NCBI RefSeq assembly: GCF_041276405.1
Contig: NZ_JBGGGT010000002.1
Coordinates: forward strand, 2,331,001 to 2,395,000
Direction: 5' to 3'
Origin: Microvirga sp. TS319
GTDB lineage: Bacteria > Pseudomonadota > Alphaproteobacteria > Rhizobiales > Beijerinckiaceae
Length of the DNA: 64,000 nt
In this document: one piece after another, positions 7,404 to 15,551 of the stretch
Numbering within the stretch: the first letter of the stretch is position 1
Layout: every line of letters starts with the position of its first letter
Position numbers and translations under genes: made by a program
Notes under the pieces: generated by a model
What the model was told of the DNA's origin: nothing
Databases searched by the model: none
The model's input: only the letters and a program-made list of their open reading frames with translations

Positions 7404-8282
7404 TCAGGACCCCGTTTTGAGGAACCCCGGATTCATCGGCGTCTCGACCCTGGAGGAGAACGCGGGAGCGAGCGCGAAGGCCGCCCTGTGCACCTCCGGC
7501 GTGTAGTAGTCCGTCGAGCCCTGCAAGTGATGGAAACGGTCCTGCAGCACGCCGTAAGACGGCCGCAGCCCCTCGCGCGTCTCTCCCGCCGCGACGAGGG
7601 CGAGCATGCCGCCCGCGTAAGTCGGGACCGGCGCGAGATACGGCCGCACGCCCGGGAAGGAGCCGGACAGGCGTCCGCAGACCATCGTCAGCTCCTCGGA
7701 CTGGAAGAACGGCGCGCCGCTCTGAACGACAACCACCCCTCCGGGACGAAGCCGTCTTTTGCACGCCTCGTAGAACGCCGCCGTGAAGAGCGACTCCCCC
7801 GGCCCCATCGGGTCCGTCGAGTCGATGATGATGACGTCGAACAGTTCGCTGGTCTCGCGGATGTAGCGCGTCCCGTCCATGACCAGCACCGTCGCCCGGG
7901 GGTCGTCGAAGGCTCCGCCCGAGACCATCGGAAGAAAGCGCCGCGACAGGTCGATCACCTCGCCGTCGACCTCCACCATCGTGACACGCTCGACCGGATG
8001 CCTCAGCACTTCCTTCAGGGTGCCGCCGTCGCCTCCTCCGACGATGAGAACGTCCCGCGCCGAGCCGTGAGCCATCAGCGGAACGTGAGCGATCATCTCG
8101 TGGTAGATGTGGTTGTCGCGTTCCGTCAGCTGCACGGCGCCATCGAGCACCAGCACCTTCCCGAAGGCCTCGTTCTCGAAGATCAGCACGTCCTGGAACT
8201 CGGTCCGCCAATGGTAGAGCACCGTGTCCATGCTGAGCATCTGCCCGTAATGCCCGGAGAGCCTCTCCTGAAACCACGTCAT
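7404..8282 (-). CDS. speE: Spermidine synthase (polyamine aminopropyltransferase)
   Basis: A 292-residue cytosolic enzyme transferring the aminopropyl group of decarboxylated S-adenosylmethionine to putrescine. Visible motifs are VLIVGGGDGGTLKEVLRH (nucleotide-binding loop), the acidic DGEVIDLSRRF, and the catalytic-loop aspartates in DVIIIDSTDPMGP. Its ATG overlaps the speD stop by 4 nt (ATGA), so speD and speE are translationally coupled. Confidence 0.95.
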   Translation of the reverse strand: MTWFQERLSGHYGQMLSMDTVLYHWRTEFQDVLIFENEAFGKVLVLDGAVQLTERDNHIYHEMIAHVPLMAHGSARDVLIVGGGDGGTLKEVLRHPVERVTMVEVDGEVIDLSRRFLPMVSGGAFDDPRATVLVMDGTRYIRETSELFDVIIIDSTDPMGPGESLFTAAFYEACKRRLRPGGVVVVQSGAPFFQSEELTMVCGRLSGSFPGVRPYLAPVPTYAGGMLALVAAGETREGLRPSYGVLQDRFHHLQGSTDYYTPEVHRAAFALAPAFSSRVETPMNPGFLKTGS

Positions 8283-8797
8283 AGGATCACTCCCCGCTTG
8301 TGCTCGGCCAGCGTCACCATTCCGGGCAGGAACGCCTCCTTCAGAACATCGATCGCTTTGTGCGGCTCGGCATTCCCGCACATGAAGATATCGACCGCCG
8401 CGTAGGAAACCTCGGGCCACGTATGGATCGAAATATGACTTTCTGCCAGAACCGCGACTCCCGAGATCCCGCCATTCGGGCTGAAGCGATGGAGGTCGAT
8501 GTTGAGGAGCGTTGCCCCTGCACGATCGGCGGCATCCCGCAGGGCCTGCTCGACCAGGGACAGATCGTCCAGGCTCGCGGCGTCCCAGAGATCGACGATC
8601 AGGTGGGTGCCGGCAAAACGGAGTCCGTCGCGGCTGACGAAATGGTCGAGGCGCTCGTCACGGGCGGCTGCAGCCTTTGAGGAAAGAGACGCGAGAGGTC
8701 TTATCCGGTCAGCGTGATGCGGACGGCTCTCGAAGCCGCGCGCGGGCAGGCGCAGGTCCGGGGCGGCGATCACGCTGAGGCGGGTGGTTTCGGGCAT
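8279..8797 (-). CDS. speD: S-adenosylmethionine decarboxylase proenzyme
   Basis: A 172-residue pyruvoyl enzyme that supplies decarboxylated SAM to SpeE. The processing site is the serine of LAESHISIHTWPE, where self-cleavage would form the pyruvoyl group; the downstream Cys in VDIFMCGN is the expected catalytic cysteine. The short bacterial form is about 120-130 residues, so this one carries roughly 45 extra N-terminal residues rich in Arg and Ala (LPARGFESRPHHADRIRPL) before the conserved GLRFAGTHLIVDLWDA. No better internal ATG is seen. Confidence 0.92.
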   Translation of the reverse strand: MPETTRLSVIAAPDLRLPARGFESRPHHADRIRPLASLSSKAAAARDERLDHFVSRDGLRFAGTHLIVDLWDAASLDDLSLVEQALRDAADRAGATLLNIDLHRFSPNGGISGVAVLAESHISIHTWPEVSYAAVDIFMCGNAEPHKAIDVLKEAFLPGMVTLAEHKRGVIL

Positions 8798-8956
8798 TCA
8801 TGTCTCCGTTGGCAGAGTTTCTGCCGATTGCAACAGAGGGAGCGGCGCAGTCGACGCGGACCGCGGGATCAGGCATCCGCGCGATGAGCGCGGAACGTGG
8901 CGCTCACGCGGGCCGAAGACGCACGAGCGATTGAATCGGATGCTCCTCCTCGAGGA

Positions 8957-8997
8957 GCGCATCGTTTGAGCGGACCCGAAGGGCCGCACGATGCGCC
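8957..8997. repeat. Dispersed palindrome, C-type
   Basis: GCGCATCG...CGATGCGC-type ends (GCGCATCGTTTGAGCGG and CCGCACGATGCGC) in the 380-bp gap between ptsN-like and speD genes. The remainder of that gap (8798-9177) shows nothing coding. Confidence 0.7.
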
Positions 8998-9177
8998 AGC
9001 ATCCAGCTTACAGGCCGTGTGAAATGGCAGGATCTTGCGCCCCGAACCCGGGGTGCGGATGCACGTCGAGTTCGGGGCTACTTGCCCGCGATGAGATTGC
9101 CTGCACGAAGCAGGCCGCGACGATAGTGTGCATAGCTCAACATGATGGTTCGATGCTGGTACACATCGCTCCGTTTG

Positions 9178-9684
9178 TCAAATCGGCGCCGTTTTCGGCA
9201 TCCGGACGCCGTCGAAGGCTGACGTGCTGCCGCCACGCCATGCATCGCTGGTGAGCACGATATGGAGGGCCTCCGCATCCGTCGCGGACCGGAGCCGCAT
9301 CGCGACCTCCCGGTCGCGCAGGCGGCGCGCCACGCAGGCCAGGGCCCGCAGATGGGTGGATTCCTTCCCGTCAGGGCTCAGCAGCAGGAACATGAGATCG
9401 GCCAGTATGCCGTCCGCCGCGCCAAAATCGTGCCCGGGATTCAGCCGCGCAAAAATTCCGACCGGCCGCGCAAGCCCGGGAAGTGACGCGTGGGGGATCG
9501 CGACGCCGCGTCCGAAGCCGAACGTGGAGGCTCCCCATTGCTCCAGGACAGCGCGGCGGATGGCGTCGCAACCCAGATCCGTCTTCGCTGCCGCGACACG
9601 GGCAAGTGCATCGACGGCATGCGGGACATCGCGCGTTCGCAAGCGCGAAATCACACATGCGGGAGAAATCAGAGATGCCATCAT
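9178..9684 (-). CDS. ptsN: PTS EIIA-Ntr domain protein (PtsN-like)
   Basis: About 168 residues of EIIA (fructose/nitrogen type) fold. The phosphorylatable histidine is in GVAIPHASLPGL and the domain core FARLNPGHDFGAADG and LMFLLLSPDGKESTHLRALACVARRLRD is typical of regulatory EIIA-Ntr. In alphaproteobacteria PtsN relays the PTS-Ntr phosphorylation state to potassium transport, stringent-response enzymes and nutrient control. The ATG at 9684 follows GGGGGAC; an in-frame ATG at 9696 or 9804 is also possible. The usual ptsN context (rpoN-hpf) is absent here, although an hpf-like gene lies 1.1 kb away. Confidence 0.85.
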   Translation of the reverse strand: MMASLISPACVISRLRTRDVPHAVDALARVAAAKTDLGCDAIRRAVLEQWGASTFGFGRGVAIPHASLPGLARPVGIFARLNPGHDFGAADGILADLMFLLLSPDGKESTHLRALACVARRLRDREVAMRLRSATDAEALHIVLTSDAWRGGSTSAFDGVRMPKTAPI

Positions 9685-9696
9685 GGTGTCCCCCAT

Positions 9697-10211
9697 CGAC
9701 GAGCCGGCCCGGTTCGACGGACCATTCGGCTCCCATATGGAAATCGGCTTTGGCTTCGGACGGGGTGCCGCCGCGGGTTCACAGGCCCGTTTGGAGAAGA
9801 CCATACCGAAACATCACTCGCAGGTTGAGAAGAAGCGCGTTCATGACATTACGGCAACGCTTCTCTGCAAGGTAAGTTCAAGAAGAGGCTGGAAACTATC
9901 CTTTAGAGCCTCACGCGGCGGACCTTCGCCTCGTTCACGCGATCGTGGGAACCTCAGGCTTGAATCACTGGATTTTCAATCTATCTTGAAAGCACCATGC
10001 CGAATACCGTCAGCGCTCGCCCGATAGCCCTCCTTGCTTCAAGCCGCTGATCCCGGGCGCAAGATTCCTGGCTTGCCCCGGGAGCCCATGCCCGTCGGCA
10101 TTCATGCATTCCACGATTGCGGCTCGTTCGAGCCGATCTCCCCGGCTCACCCGCGAAAAGGTCCAGGCGCGCGTTCATCCGGGCACTCAATATCTGTTTT
10201 AGGAGAACGAG
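9697..10211. other. 515-bp divergent intergenic region
   Basis: Lies between the ptsN-like gene (minus) and the fourth Rnk gene (plus) and must hold both promoters. No clear -35/-10 pair, FNR-type box or RNA gene could be recognised by eye. Confidence 0.4.
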
Positions 10212-10703
10212 GTGTCTACGCCTTCCATCGTCCCGATGATGACGTCCATCGATCATGCACATCTCCGGCGCATTGCATCGGCCGGCATGCGGATCCGCAG
10301 AGCGCCCCCTTCGGCGCAGATCCTTGCAATCGAACTGGAGCGGGCACGCGTGGTCGATCCGGTGCGACTTCCTTCGAACGTGATCTCCATGCACTCCGTA
10401 TTCGACTTCCGCGACGGCATTACGGAGCAGGTGCGCCGCGCCATGCTGGTCTACCCGGGCGAGGAGGATGCGGGGCTGGGGCGGATCTCCGTCTTGTCGC
10501 CTCTCGGCGCCGCGCTGATCGGATTGGCGGAGGGGCAATCCCTCGCGTGGCGCAGCGCCACCGGTGCCCGACGGACCTTGCACGTCATCCAGGTGGTTCA
10601 TCAGCCCGAACGGGAAGACATGTCCCAAGGCGACATGATGCAAAAGGACATGAAGGACGCGGCAGTGTCGGCGCGGGACAATTCGGGTCGCGTCATCCCC
10701 TGA
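10212..10703 (+). CDS. Rnk/GreA-C-type RNA polymerase-binding protein, paralog 4
   Basis: A 163-residue paralog with a GTG start preceded by AGGAG. It resembles paralog 2 most: LVYPGEEDAGLGRISVLSPL followed by GAALIGLAEGQ, and an N part RRAPPSAQILAIELERARVV. A hydrophilic tail of about 25 residues (DMSQGDMMQKDMKD) follows the GreA-C domain and is not found in the other three. It converges on the hibernation-factor gene with a strong shared terminator. Confidence 0.8.
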   Translation: MSTPSIVPMMTSIDHAHLRRIASAGMRIRRAPPSAQILAIELERARVVDPVRLPSNVISMHSVFDFRDGITEQVRRAMLVYPGEEDAGLGRISVLSPLGAALIGLAEGQSLAWRSATGARRTLHVIQVVHQPEREDMSQGDMMQKDMKDAAVSARDNSGRVIP

Positions 10704-10711
10704 CAATGCAA

Positions 10712-10736
10712 AGGGCCGGAGGAAACCTCCGGCCCT
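10712..10736. terminator. Bidirectional terminator between rnk-like and hpf genes
   Basis: Perfect 11-bp stem AGGGCCGGAGG/CCTCCGGCCCT with an AAA loop, exactly between the two convergent genes. Confidence 0.8.
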
Positions 10737-10745
10737 GCAACGGAT

Positions 10746-11093
10746 TTACGCAGTCGCCGAGACGGACGCCTGGTCCTTGAAGCGGTCCTCCATTCGTTGC
10801 CTTCTCCGGTGGAGCTGTCGACCGATCTTCCCGAGCGCCTGGTCGAAGGCTTGATCACAATCGCCCGCGACCGCTTCCGCAATCATCATCTTGAGCGTTC
10901 CGACCTGCAGATTGATGGTGCACGAATAGGAATGACCATCGCGCCCGAACCCGACCGTCGCGTGGTTCAAGCTCCCGAAATGCGATCCGGCGACATGCAT
11001 GAGTCCTTCCTGCACCTTGGAGGGCAGCGCCTCGTCGAGATCGATATTGCGCCCTTTGACCTTGATCGAAGCGTGTGCGCCATTCTGTTTCAT
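10746..11093 (-). CDS. hpf: Ribosome hibernation promoting factor (short HPF/RaiA)
   Basis: A 115-residue protein of the HPF/RaiA (S30AE) family. Typical features are the KVKGRNIDLDEAL opening, a central beta strand region with HATVGFGRDGHSYSCTINLQVG, and the basic C-terminal helix DQALGKIGRQLHRRRQRM. Such proteins bind the 30S subunit and silence idle ribosomes. Only the N-terminal domain is present (no long-HPF dimerisation domain), which is notable since most alphaproteobacteria carry a long form. ATG follows AGGAGAT. Confidence 0.8.
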   Translation of the reverse strand: MKQNGAHASIKVKGRNIDLDEALPSKVQEGLMHVAGSHFGSLNHATVGFGRDGHSYSCTINLQVGTLKMMIAEAVAGDCDQAFDQALGKIGRQLHRRRQRMEDRFKDQASVSATA

Positions 11094-11104
11094 GGGTATC
11101 TCCT

Positions 11105-11305
11105 TCATGAAATTGCGACATGGAAGTTTTCGAGACGAGGCACCCACCTCGTCTGAAGTCCCCGGACGGCGCCGTCCGGAAATCGGAATGCGTAGGATCC
11201 GATCGGCCGACCGATCCTGTAGGAACACCAGGGGCACCGTGCCGCGGCTCTTGGCAGAATGCGCTTGCAGATGCCGCAGACGTCCCGTCGAACGGGCTTC
11301 AACAT
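11105..11305 (-). CDS. Small zinc-ribbon protein, 66 aa
   Basis: Two CxxC knuckles (CGICKRILPRAAARCPWC, residues about 10-27) give a likely zinc ribbon; the rest is basic and without known domains. ATG lies 6 nt after AGGAGAT, a strong ribosome site. It ends 11 nt before the hpf start on the same strand, so the two are probably one transcript. Such ribbons often bind RNA or ribosomes, but no specific role is known. Confidence 0.6.
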   Translation of the reverse strand: MLKPVRRDVCGICKRILPRAAARCPWCSYRIGRPIGSYAFRFPDGAVRGLQTRWVPRLENFHVAIS

Positions 11306-11421
11306 CGATGATCTCCTGTCGCGAGCCGATGCTCGCCGTGATGGTCTCGTGAGGGAGGCCCGGCACAGAAGGATTGGCGTCAGCGGTCATCCGTCCGCGT
11401 CGCCCCCTCCCGGAAAAGCGC

Positions 11422-11610
11422 CTATCCCCTTCCGCCGAGACGGAACGTGTGTGTCGCGGCCACATGGGCGGCGAGAATGAGCGTGAGAGAAGCGCAGACT
11501 CCCAGGACGCTGACGGAGGCTGCGAAGCCGAACGTCTCTCCGAGACTGTCCCAGAAGATGAGCTGTGCGAGCGTTAGGCTGAAAAGGACCGCAAGAATGA
11601 CAACCGACAT
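11422..11610 (-). CDS. Small membrane protein, 62 aa, two helices
   Basis: Starting at MSVVILAVLF gives two predicted membrane segments (residues 2-20 and 28-52) separated by a short charged turn (WDSLGE). GAGGT precedes the ATG. The longer frame to 11685 has no ribosome site. Unknown function; it lies upstream of the zinc-ribbon/hpf pair on the same strand. Confidence 0.55.
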   Translation of the reverse strand: MSVVILAVLFSLTLAQLIFWDSLGETFGFAASVSVLGVCASLTLILAAHVAATHTFRLGGRG

Positions 11611-12036
11611 GACCTCACCGTTCGGCCGTCTCCGTGAGACGCCGTTGCTGAATCGATGATTGTGTTCGCAAGCAAACCCGCGCATCGGATCGCTTCACGA
11701 TGCGGATGCGAAAGAGACTATCGCTGGTCGGGCTACTGCCGTGTACCGTTCATCCCCGGACAAAAGAGTCCGGGGCTCAGGCTCCCGTCTTCAGACGGCC
11801 TGCGCGGAAAGCGGAAATGGTACGGATCTCGGACATGACAGGCCTAATCTCGGCTTTGTCATCACCGAAGTCAAGGTTGCTGCAAGGTTGCTGACAGCGC
11901 GCCGGATAACGCCGTTTGCCAGTGCCCTGCGCCCGCCTCGAGCGGCGGACACGGGGATCGGTCCTTGCGGCCGGCATGACGGGAGCAATCCTCCGTCGAG
12001 CGTCATCCATGGACCTAAGCTCCCGGCATGGCGTTA

Positions 12037-12085
12037 GAGCATCGAACGCGGGAAGTGGGAACCGGTTTTGCGTGAAAAGATGCTC
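12037..12085. repeat. Dispersed palindrome, A-type
   Basis: GAGCATCGAACGC...GATGCTC with the AACCGGTT core, one of at least nine A-type copies in the window. Confidence 0.85.
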
Positions 12086-12117
12086 GGGAAAAAGATGCTC
12101 GGGAGCTTGGGCTTACA

Positions 12118-12151
12118 GCATCCGATGTGGGTTCGATGTCACACCCGATGC
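12118..12151. repeat. Dispersed repeat, E-type
   Basis: GCATCCGATGTGGGTTCGATG...CCGATGC; related copies at 28404-28437, 42725-42758 and 50458-50491, and a weaker one near 41945. Confidence 0.75.
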
Positions 12152-12312
12152 TGGAGGCAGACGACAGGGGATATGAACCGGAGATCCGAGCACGCAAGCG
12201 CGAACCCTGTAGTGCTGCACCGTCCGGATCGATATCGTCGGTTCGCATCGCCCCGCATTCCGGATACAGCTTCGCATCCCCGGAACCAGCAGATTCACGA
12301 TAGGATATTTCA

Positions 12313-13260
12313 ATGGACAAGCGTCGGCTCGGCCGTTCGGACCTCATGGTTTCGCCTCTCTGTCTCGGCGGCAACGTCTTTGGCTGGACCGCCGACGAGA
12401 CCACCTCGTTCAAGCTCCTCGACGCCTATGCCGGGGCAGGATTGAACTTCATCGACACGGCGGATGTGTATTCGTCCTGGGTTCCCGGCCACGTGGGAGG
12501 CGAATCCGAGACCATCATCGGCAAGTGGATGAAGGCTCGCGGGAACCGGTCCTCGCTGATCATCGCCACCAAGGTGGGGTCCGAGATGGGGCCCGGGAAG
12601 AAAGGGCTCTCCAAAGCCTATATCCGCTCGGCCGTCGAAGCCTCGCTCCAGCGGCTGCAGACGGACTACATCGACCTCTACCAGTCACACCGGGACGATC
12701 CGGATACGCCTCAGCAGGAAACCCTCGAGGCCTATGCCGAGCTGGTCCGGGACGGCAAGGTGCGGGCGATCGGCGCCTCGAACTTCACGGCGGAGCGCCT
12801 GCGGCAAGCGCTGGAGACCAGCGCGAAGCACGGCCTGCCGCGCTATGAAAGCCTCCAGCCGGAATACAACCTGTACAACCGCGCCGGTTACGAGAGCGAG
12901 CTGGAGCCGCTTTGCCGAAGCCAGGAGATCGGGGTCATTCCCTATTATGGCCTCGCCAGCGGATTCCTGACGGGCAAGTACCGCTCGGAGGCGGATTTCG
13001 GCAAGAGCCCGCGCGGCGGTCGAATGAGCGCGTATCTGAACGAACGCGGCAGGCGCATCCTCGCGGCCCTGGACGACGTCGCCGCCCGAAAGAGCGCGAG
13101 CTTGGCGCAGGTCGCCCTGGCTTGGCTGATGGCGCGGCCTGGACTGACGGCGCCGATCGCCAGCGCCACGAGCCTCGAGCAGATGTCGGATCTCGTGGCA
13201 TCGACGAAGCTCCACCTCGATTCCGGCGACATCGAACAGCTCGACCAGGCCAGCGCCTAG
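12313..13260 (+). CDS. Aldo/keto reductase
   Basis: A 315-residue NAD(P)H-dependent oxidoreductase with the AKR (beta/alpha)8 barrel. The catalytic set is visible: Asp in FIDTADVYSSW, Tyr in the same segment, Lys in LIIATKVGSEMG, and His in YQSHRDD. It matches the YajO/Gre3-like general AKR group rather than a sugar-specific enzyme. It stands alone at the left edge of the sugar island, on the opposite strand from the first transporter. The TAG stop is part of a repeat border (CTAGAGCATCG). Confidence 0.9.
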   Translation: MDKRRLGRSDLMVSPLCLGGNVFGWTADETTSFKLLDAYAGAGLNFIDTADVYSSWVPGHVGGESETIIGKWMKARGNRSSLIIATKVGSEMGPGKKGLSKAYIRSAVEASLQRLQTDYIDLYQSHRDDPDTPQQETLEAYAELVRDGKVRAIGASNFTAERLRQALETSAKHGLPRYESLQPEYNLYNRAGYESELEPLCRSQEIGVIPYYGLASGFLTGKYRSEADFGKSPRGGRMSAYLNERGRRILAALDDVAARKSASLAQVALAWLMARPGLTAPIASATSLEQMSDLVASTKLHLDSGDIEQLDQASA

Positions 13261-13369
13261 AGCATCGAACGCAAAAGTGGGAACCGGTTTTGCGTGGAAA
13301 GATGCTCAAGACCAGAGACCTGGAGCATCGAACCCAAAAAGTGGGAACCGGTTTTGCGTGAAAAGATGC
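13260..13369. repeat. Two A-type palindromes after the aldo/keto reductase
   Basis: Copies at 13260-13307 and 13323-13369 in the same orientation. The first starts on the last base of the reductase stop codon. Confidence 0.85.
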
Positions 13370-13488
13370 GGCAGAGGCAAGGACAAGAGCTGCCGTGTCA
13401 TCCCCGTCCCCGTCATATGGCCGGGACAGGCCCGGCCATATGACGAAGGCAGTGCGTTGTCAGCAACGTCTCCCCCAGACAGTCATCG

Positions 13489-14460
13489 TCATCCCGTGAC
13501 GCGGTCGCCGCGTCCGTAGACGAGCAGCATCATGACGATGACTCCGCCATAGATGATCTGGCGGCCCGCCTCGGGCATCTGCATGATGGAAAGGACGGAG
13601 TTGAGAAGCACGATCAGGATGACGCCGACGAGCGTGCCGAGATAGCGTCCGCGTCCGCCGAGAATGTTCGTCCCGCCGACGACCACGGCCGCGATGGCGG
13701 GCAGCAGATACGCGTCCCCCATGCCTTGATAGGCCTTGGTGGAGTAGCCGGCGAGAAGGACCCCGGCGACGCCGGACGCGGCTCCGGACAGCGCGAAGGC
13801 GATGAGGATCACCCGGCTGGTGTCGATGCCGGACAGATAGGCCGCCCGCTCCCGGTTGCCGATGGCGTAGATGGCGCGGCCGAGCACGGTCCGCGTGAGG
13901 ATCACGACGACGGCTGCGGACACGGCGAGCCAGACCAGAAGCGCGACGGGGACAACGCCGCCGATGCGGGCGACGGCAAGATATTGCATCAGATCGGTGG
14001 CGGCGGTCTGCGGCGCAAAACCGCCCGTGTGGGCAACCATCAGGCCCCTCATCACGGCGTTCATGCCGAGCGTGAAGATCATCGAGGGAACGCGCAGATA
14101 GGCGACGCCGAGCCCGTTGACGATGCCGACCAGAAGACCGACGCCGATGCCGACCGGTATGGCCCAGGCCCCGCCCACCGCGGTGGCCATCATGGCGGCG
14201 GCCGTCAGGGTCCAGGGGACCGACAGGTCGATATGCCCGAGCAGGATCACGAGCATCATCCCGGCCGCCACGATCCCCAGGAAGGCTCCGACCTGGAGCT
14301 GCTGCAGGATGTATTGCGGCTGCAGGAGCGGCATGCTGCCCTGCGTGGAAAGGGTATAGCCCGTTCCGACGAGCAGGATGAGCAGCACGAACCCGGCCGC
14401 GAACAGCACGGGCTTGTCGTCGGGTCCGAGACGATGGCCATGCGATGCAGCTCGGGTCAC
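13489..14460 (-). CDS. CUT2 sugar ABC transporter permease (transporter 1, second permease)
   Basis: A 323-residue RbsC/YjfF-type membrane protein with about nine helices and the family hallmarks GHIDLSVPWT (the usual GGIDLSVG loop) and IAAVVVGGTNILGGRGRYLGTLVG. GTG start inside GTGA, which overlaps the stop of the upstream permease by 4 nt; an apparent extension to 14970 is only an open frame across that gene. Two permease genes, one ATPase and one binding protein make a heterodimeric-permease importer. Confidence 0.9.
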   Translation of the reverse strand: MTRAASHGHRLGPDDKPVLFAAGFVLLILLVGTGYTLSTQGSMPLLQPQYILQQLQVGAFLGIVAAGMMLVILLGHIDLSVPWTLTAAAMMATAVGGAWAIPVGIGVGLLVGIVNGLGVAYLRVPSMIFTLGMNAVMRGLMVAHTGGFAPQTAATDLMQYLAVARIGGVVPVALLVWLAVSAAVVVILTRTVLGRAIYAIGNRERAAYLSGIDTSRVILIAFALSGAASGVAGVLLAGYSTKAYQGMGDAYLLPAIAAVVVGGTNILGGRGRYLGTLVGVILIVLLNSVLSIMQMPEAGRQIIYGGVIVMMLLVYGRGDRVTG

Positions 14461-15551
14461 CGGAACACCTCGAGTTTGTTCTTGAGCCGCAGCAGCTTCA
14501 GGCCGCCCAGGCTCACGGCTGCGAGCAGCACGATTCCCTCGAAAAGCGGCTGCAGGAGCGGCGCGATGTCGAAGATGCGGAAGTTGAACGAGATGGTGCG
14601 CAGCACGAACGCGCCGATGACGGACCCGATGGCGCTGCCCGTGCCCCCGAGGAGCGACGTGCCGCCGATCACGACGGCTGCGATGGAATTCAGCGTATAG
14701 GCCCCGGCCTGCGGAATGTCGGCGTTGCCGGAGGACGTCTGGAGCGCGAGGAAGAGGCCCCCGAGACCGGCGAAGAGACCGGCCAGGGTGAAGGCCGCGA
14801 GCTTCGCCCGATGGACCGGCAGGCCCGACATATAGGCGGCCCCTTCCGAGGAGCCGATGGCATAGACCGTCCGGCCCGTCACGGTGCGGGTGAAGGGCAC
14901 CCAGACGACCAGGATGATGATCGCCAGCAGGATGAGCGGTACGGGAATCCACGCGAAGGGCTGGAGCCATGCCGCCTCGCCGTCGTCGAAGAGCCCGAAG
15001 GTCGCGGCGAATTCCCGGACGTCGTTGGTCATCGCCCAGGAGAGATCCTCGTGCACCTTGCCGCCCGGCGTCGGCCGCAGGATGAGGGCAAACCCCATAT
15101 AGATCGCGCTCGTGGCGAGCGTCGCGATGATGGGCTGGATGCGCCCATAGACCACGATGCAGCCGTTGATGAAGCCGCAGATCGCACCAGCGGCGATGCA
15201 GGCTGCGAGGCCGAACGCGATCTCGACCGGGCTGCCGTTGACGAGATGGCTGGCGATGCAGCCGGACAGGGTCATGACGGCGCCGACGGAAAGATCGAGG
15301 CCCGCCATGAGCACCGGCACCGTCTGGGCCATCGAGACCAGCGCCAGAGCGAAGGCCTCGTTGGCGTTCTGGATCAGGATCTGCCCCGTGAAGCCGCGCG
15401 GATGGTTCGCCTGATAGAAGAGATAGAGCGCGATGAAGAGCGCAAGGGAGCCGAGAATGCCCGCATGCTGCCGCAGCCTCAGGCCGAGCCCCGCTCTCCG
15501 GCCGCGCCTCCTCCCGGTCGCCTCCGCGTGATCGAGAACGGCGTCAGACAT
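14457..15551 (-). CDS. CUT2 sugar ABC transporter permease (transporter 1, first permease)
   Basis: A 364-residue membrane protein of the RbsC/YtfT group. Visible: LMAGLDLSVGAVMTLSG, the conserved IGSSEGAAYMSGLPVHRAKLAAFTLAG and AAVVIGGTSLLGGTGSAIGSVIG. It has a basic cytoplasmic N terminus (ATGRRRGRRAG). Its ATG overlaps the ATPase stop by 8 nt. Confidence 0.9.
   Translation of the reverse strand: MSDAVLDHAEATGRRRGRRAGLGLRLRQHAGILGSLALFIALYLFYQANHPRGFTGQILIQNANEAFALALVSMAQTVPVLMAGLDLSVGAVMTLSGCIASHLVNGSPVEIAFGLAACIAAGAICGFINGCIVVYGRIQPIIATLATSAIYMGFALILRPTPGGKVHEDLSWAMTNDVREFAATFGLFDDGEAAWLQPFAWIPVPLILLAIIILVVWVPFTRTVTGRTVYAIGSSEGAAYMSGLPVHRAKLAAFTLAGLFAGLGGLFLALQTSSGNADIPQAGAYTLNSIAAVVIGGTSLLGGTGSAIGSVIGAFVLRTISFNFRIFDIAPLLQPLFEGIVLLAAVSLGGLKLLRLKNKLEVFR

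Larger units (their letters stand above)
11611..12312. other. 700-bp non-coding region with hairpins and repeats
   Basis: Contains a perfect hairpin CCCCGGAC/GTCCGGGG with loop AAAAGA (11754-11775), a second small hairpin CCGTCT/AGACGG (about 11784-11797), an A-type repeat (12037-12085) and an E-type repeat (12118-12151). No convincing gene. The two neighbouring hairpins could be 3'-end structures or a small RNA. Confidence 0.5.

Noticed and set aside
8798..8960. SAM- or polyamine-responsive leader upstream of speD
   Set aside because: No recognisable riboswitch core; the region is mostly repeat-derived.
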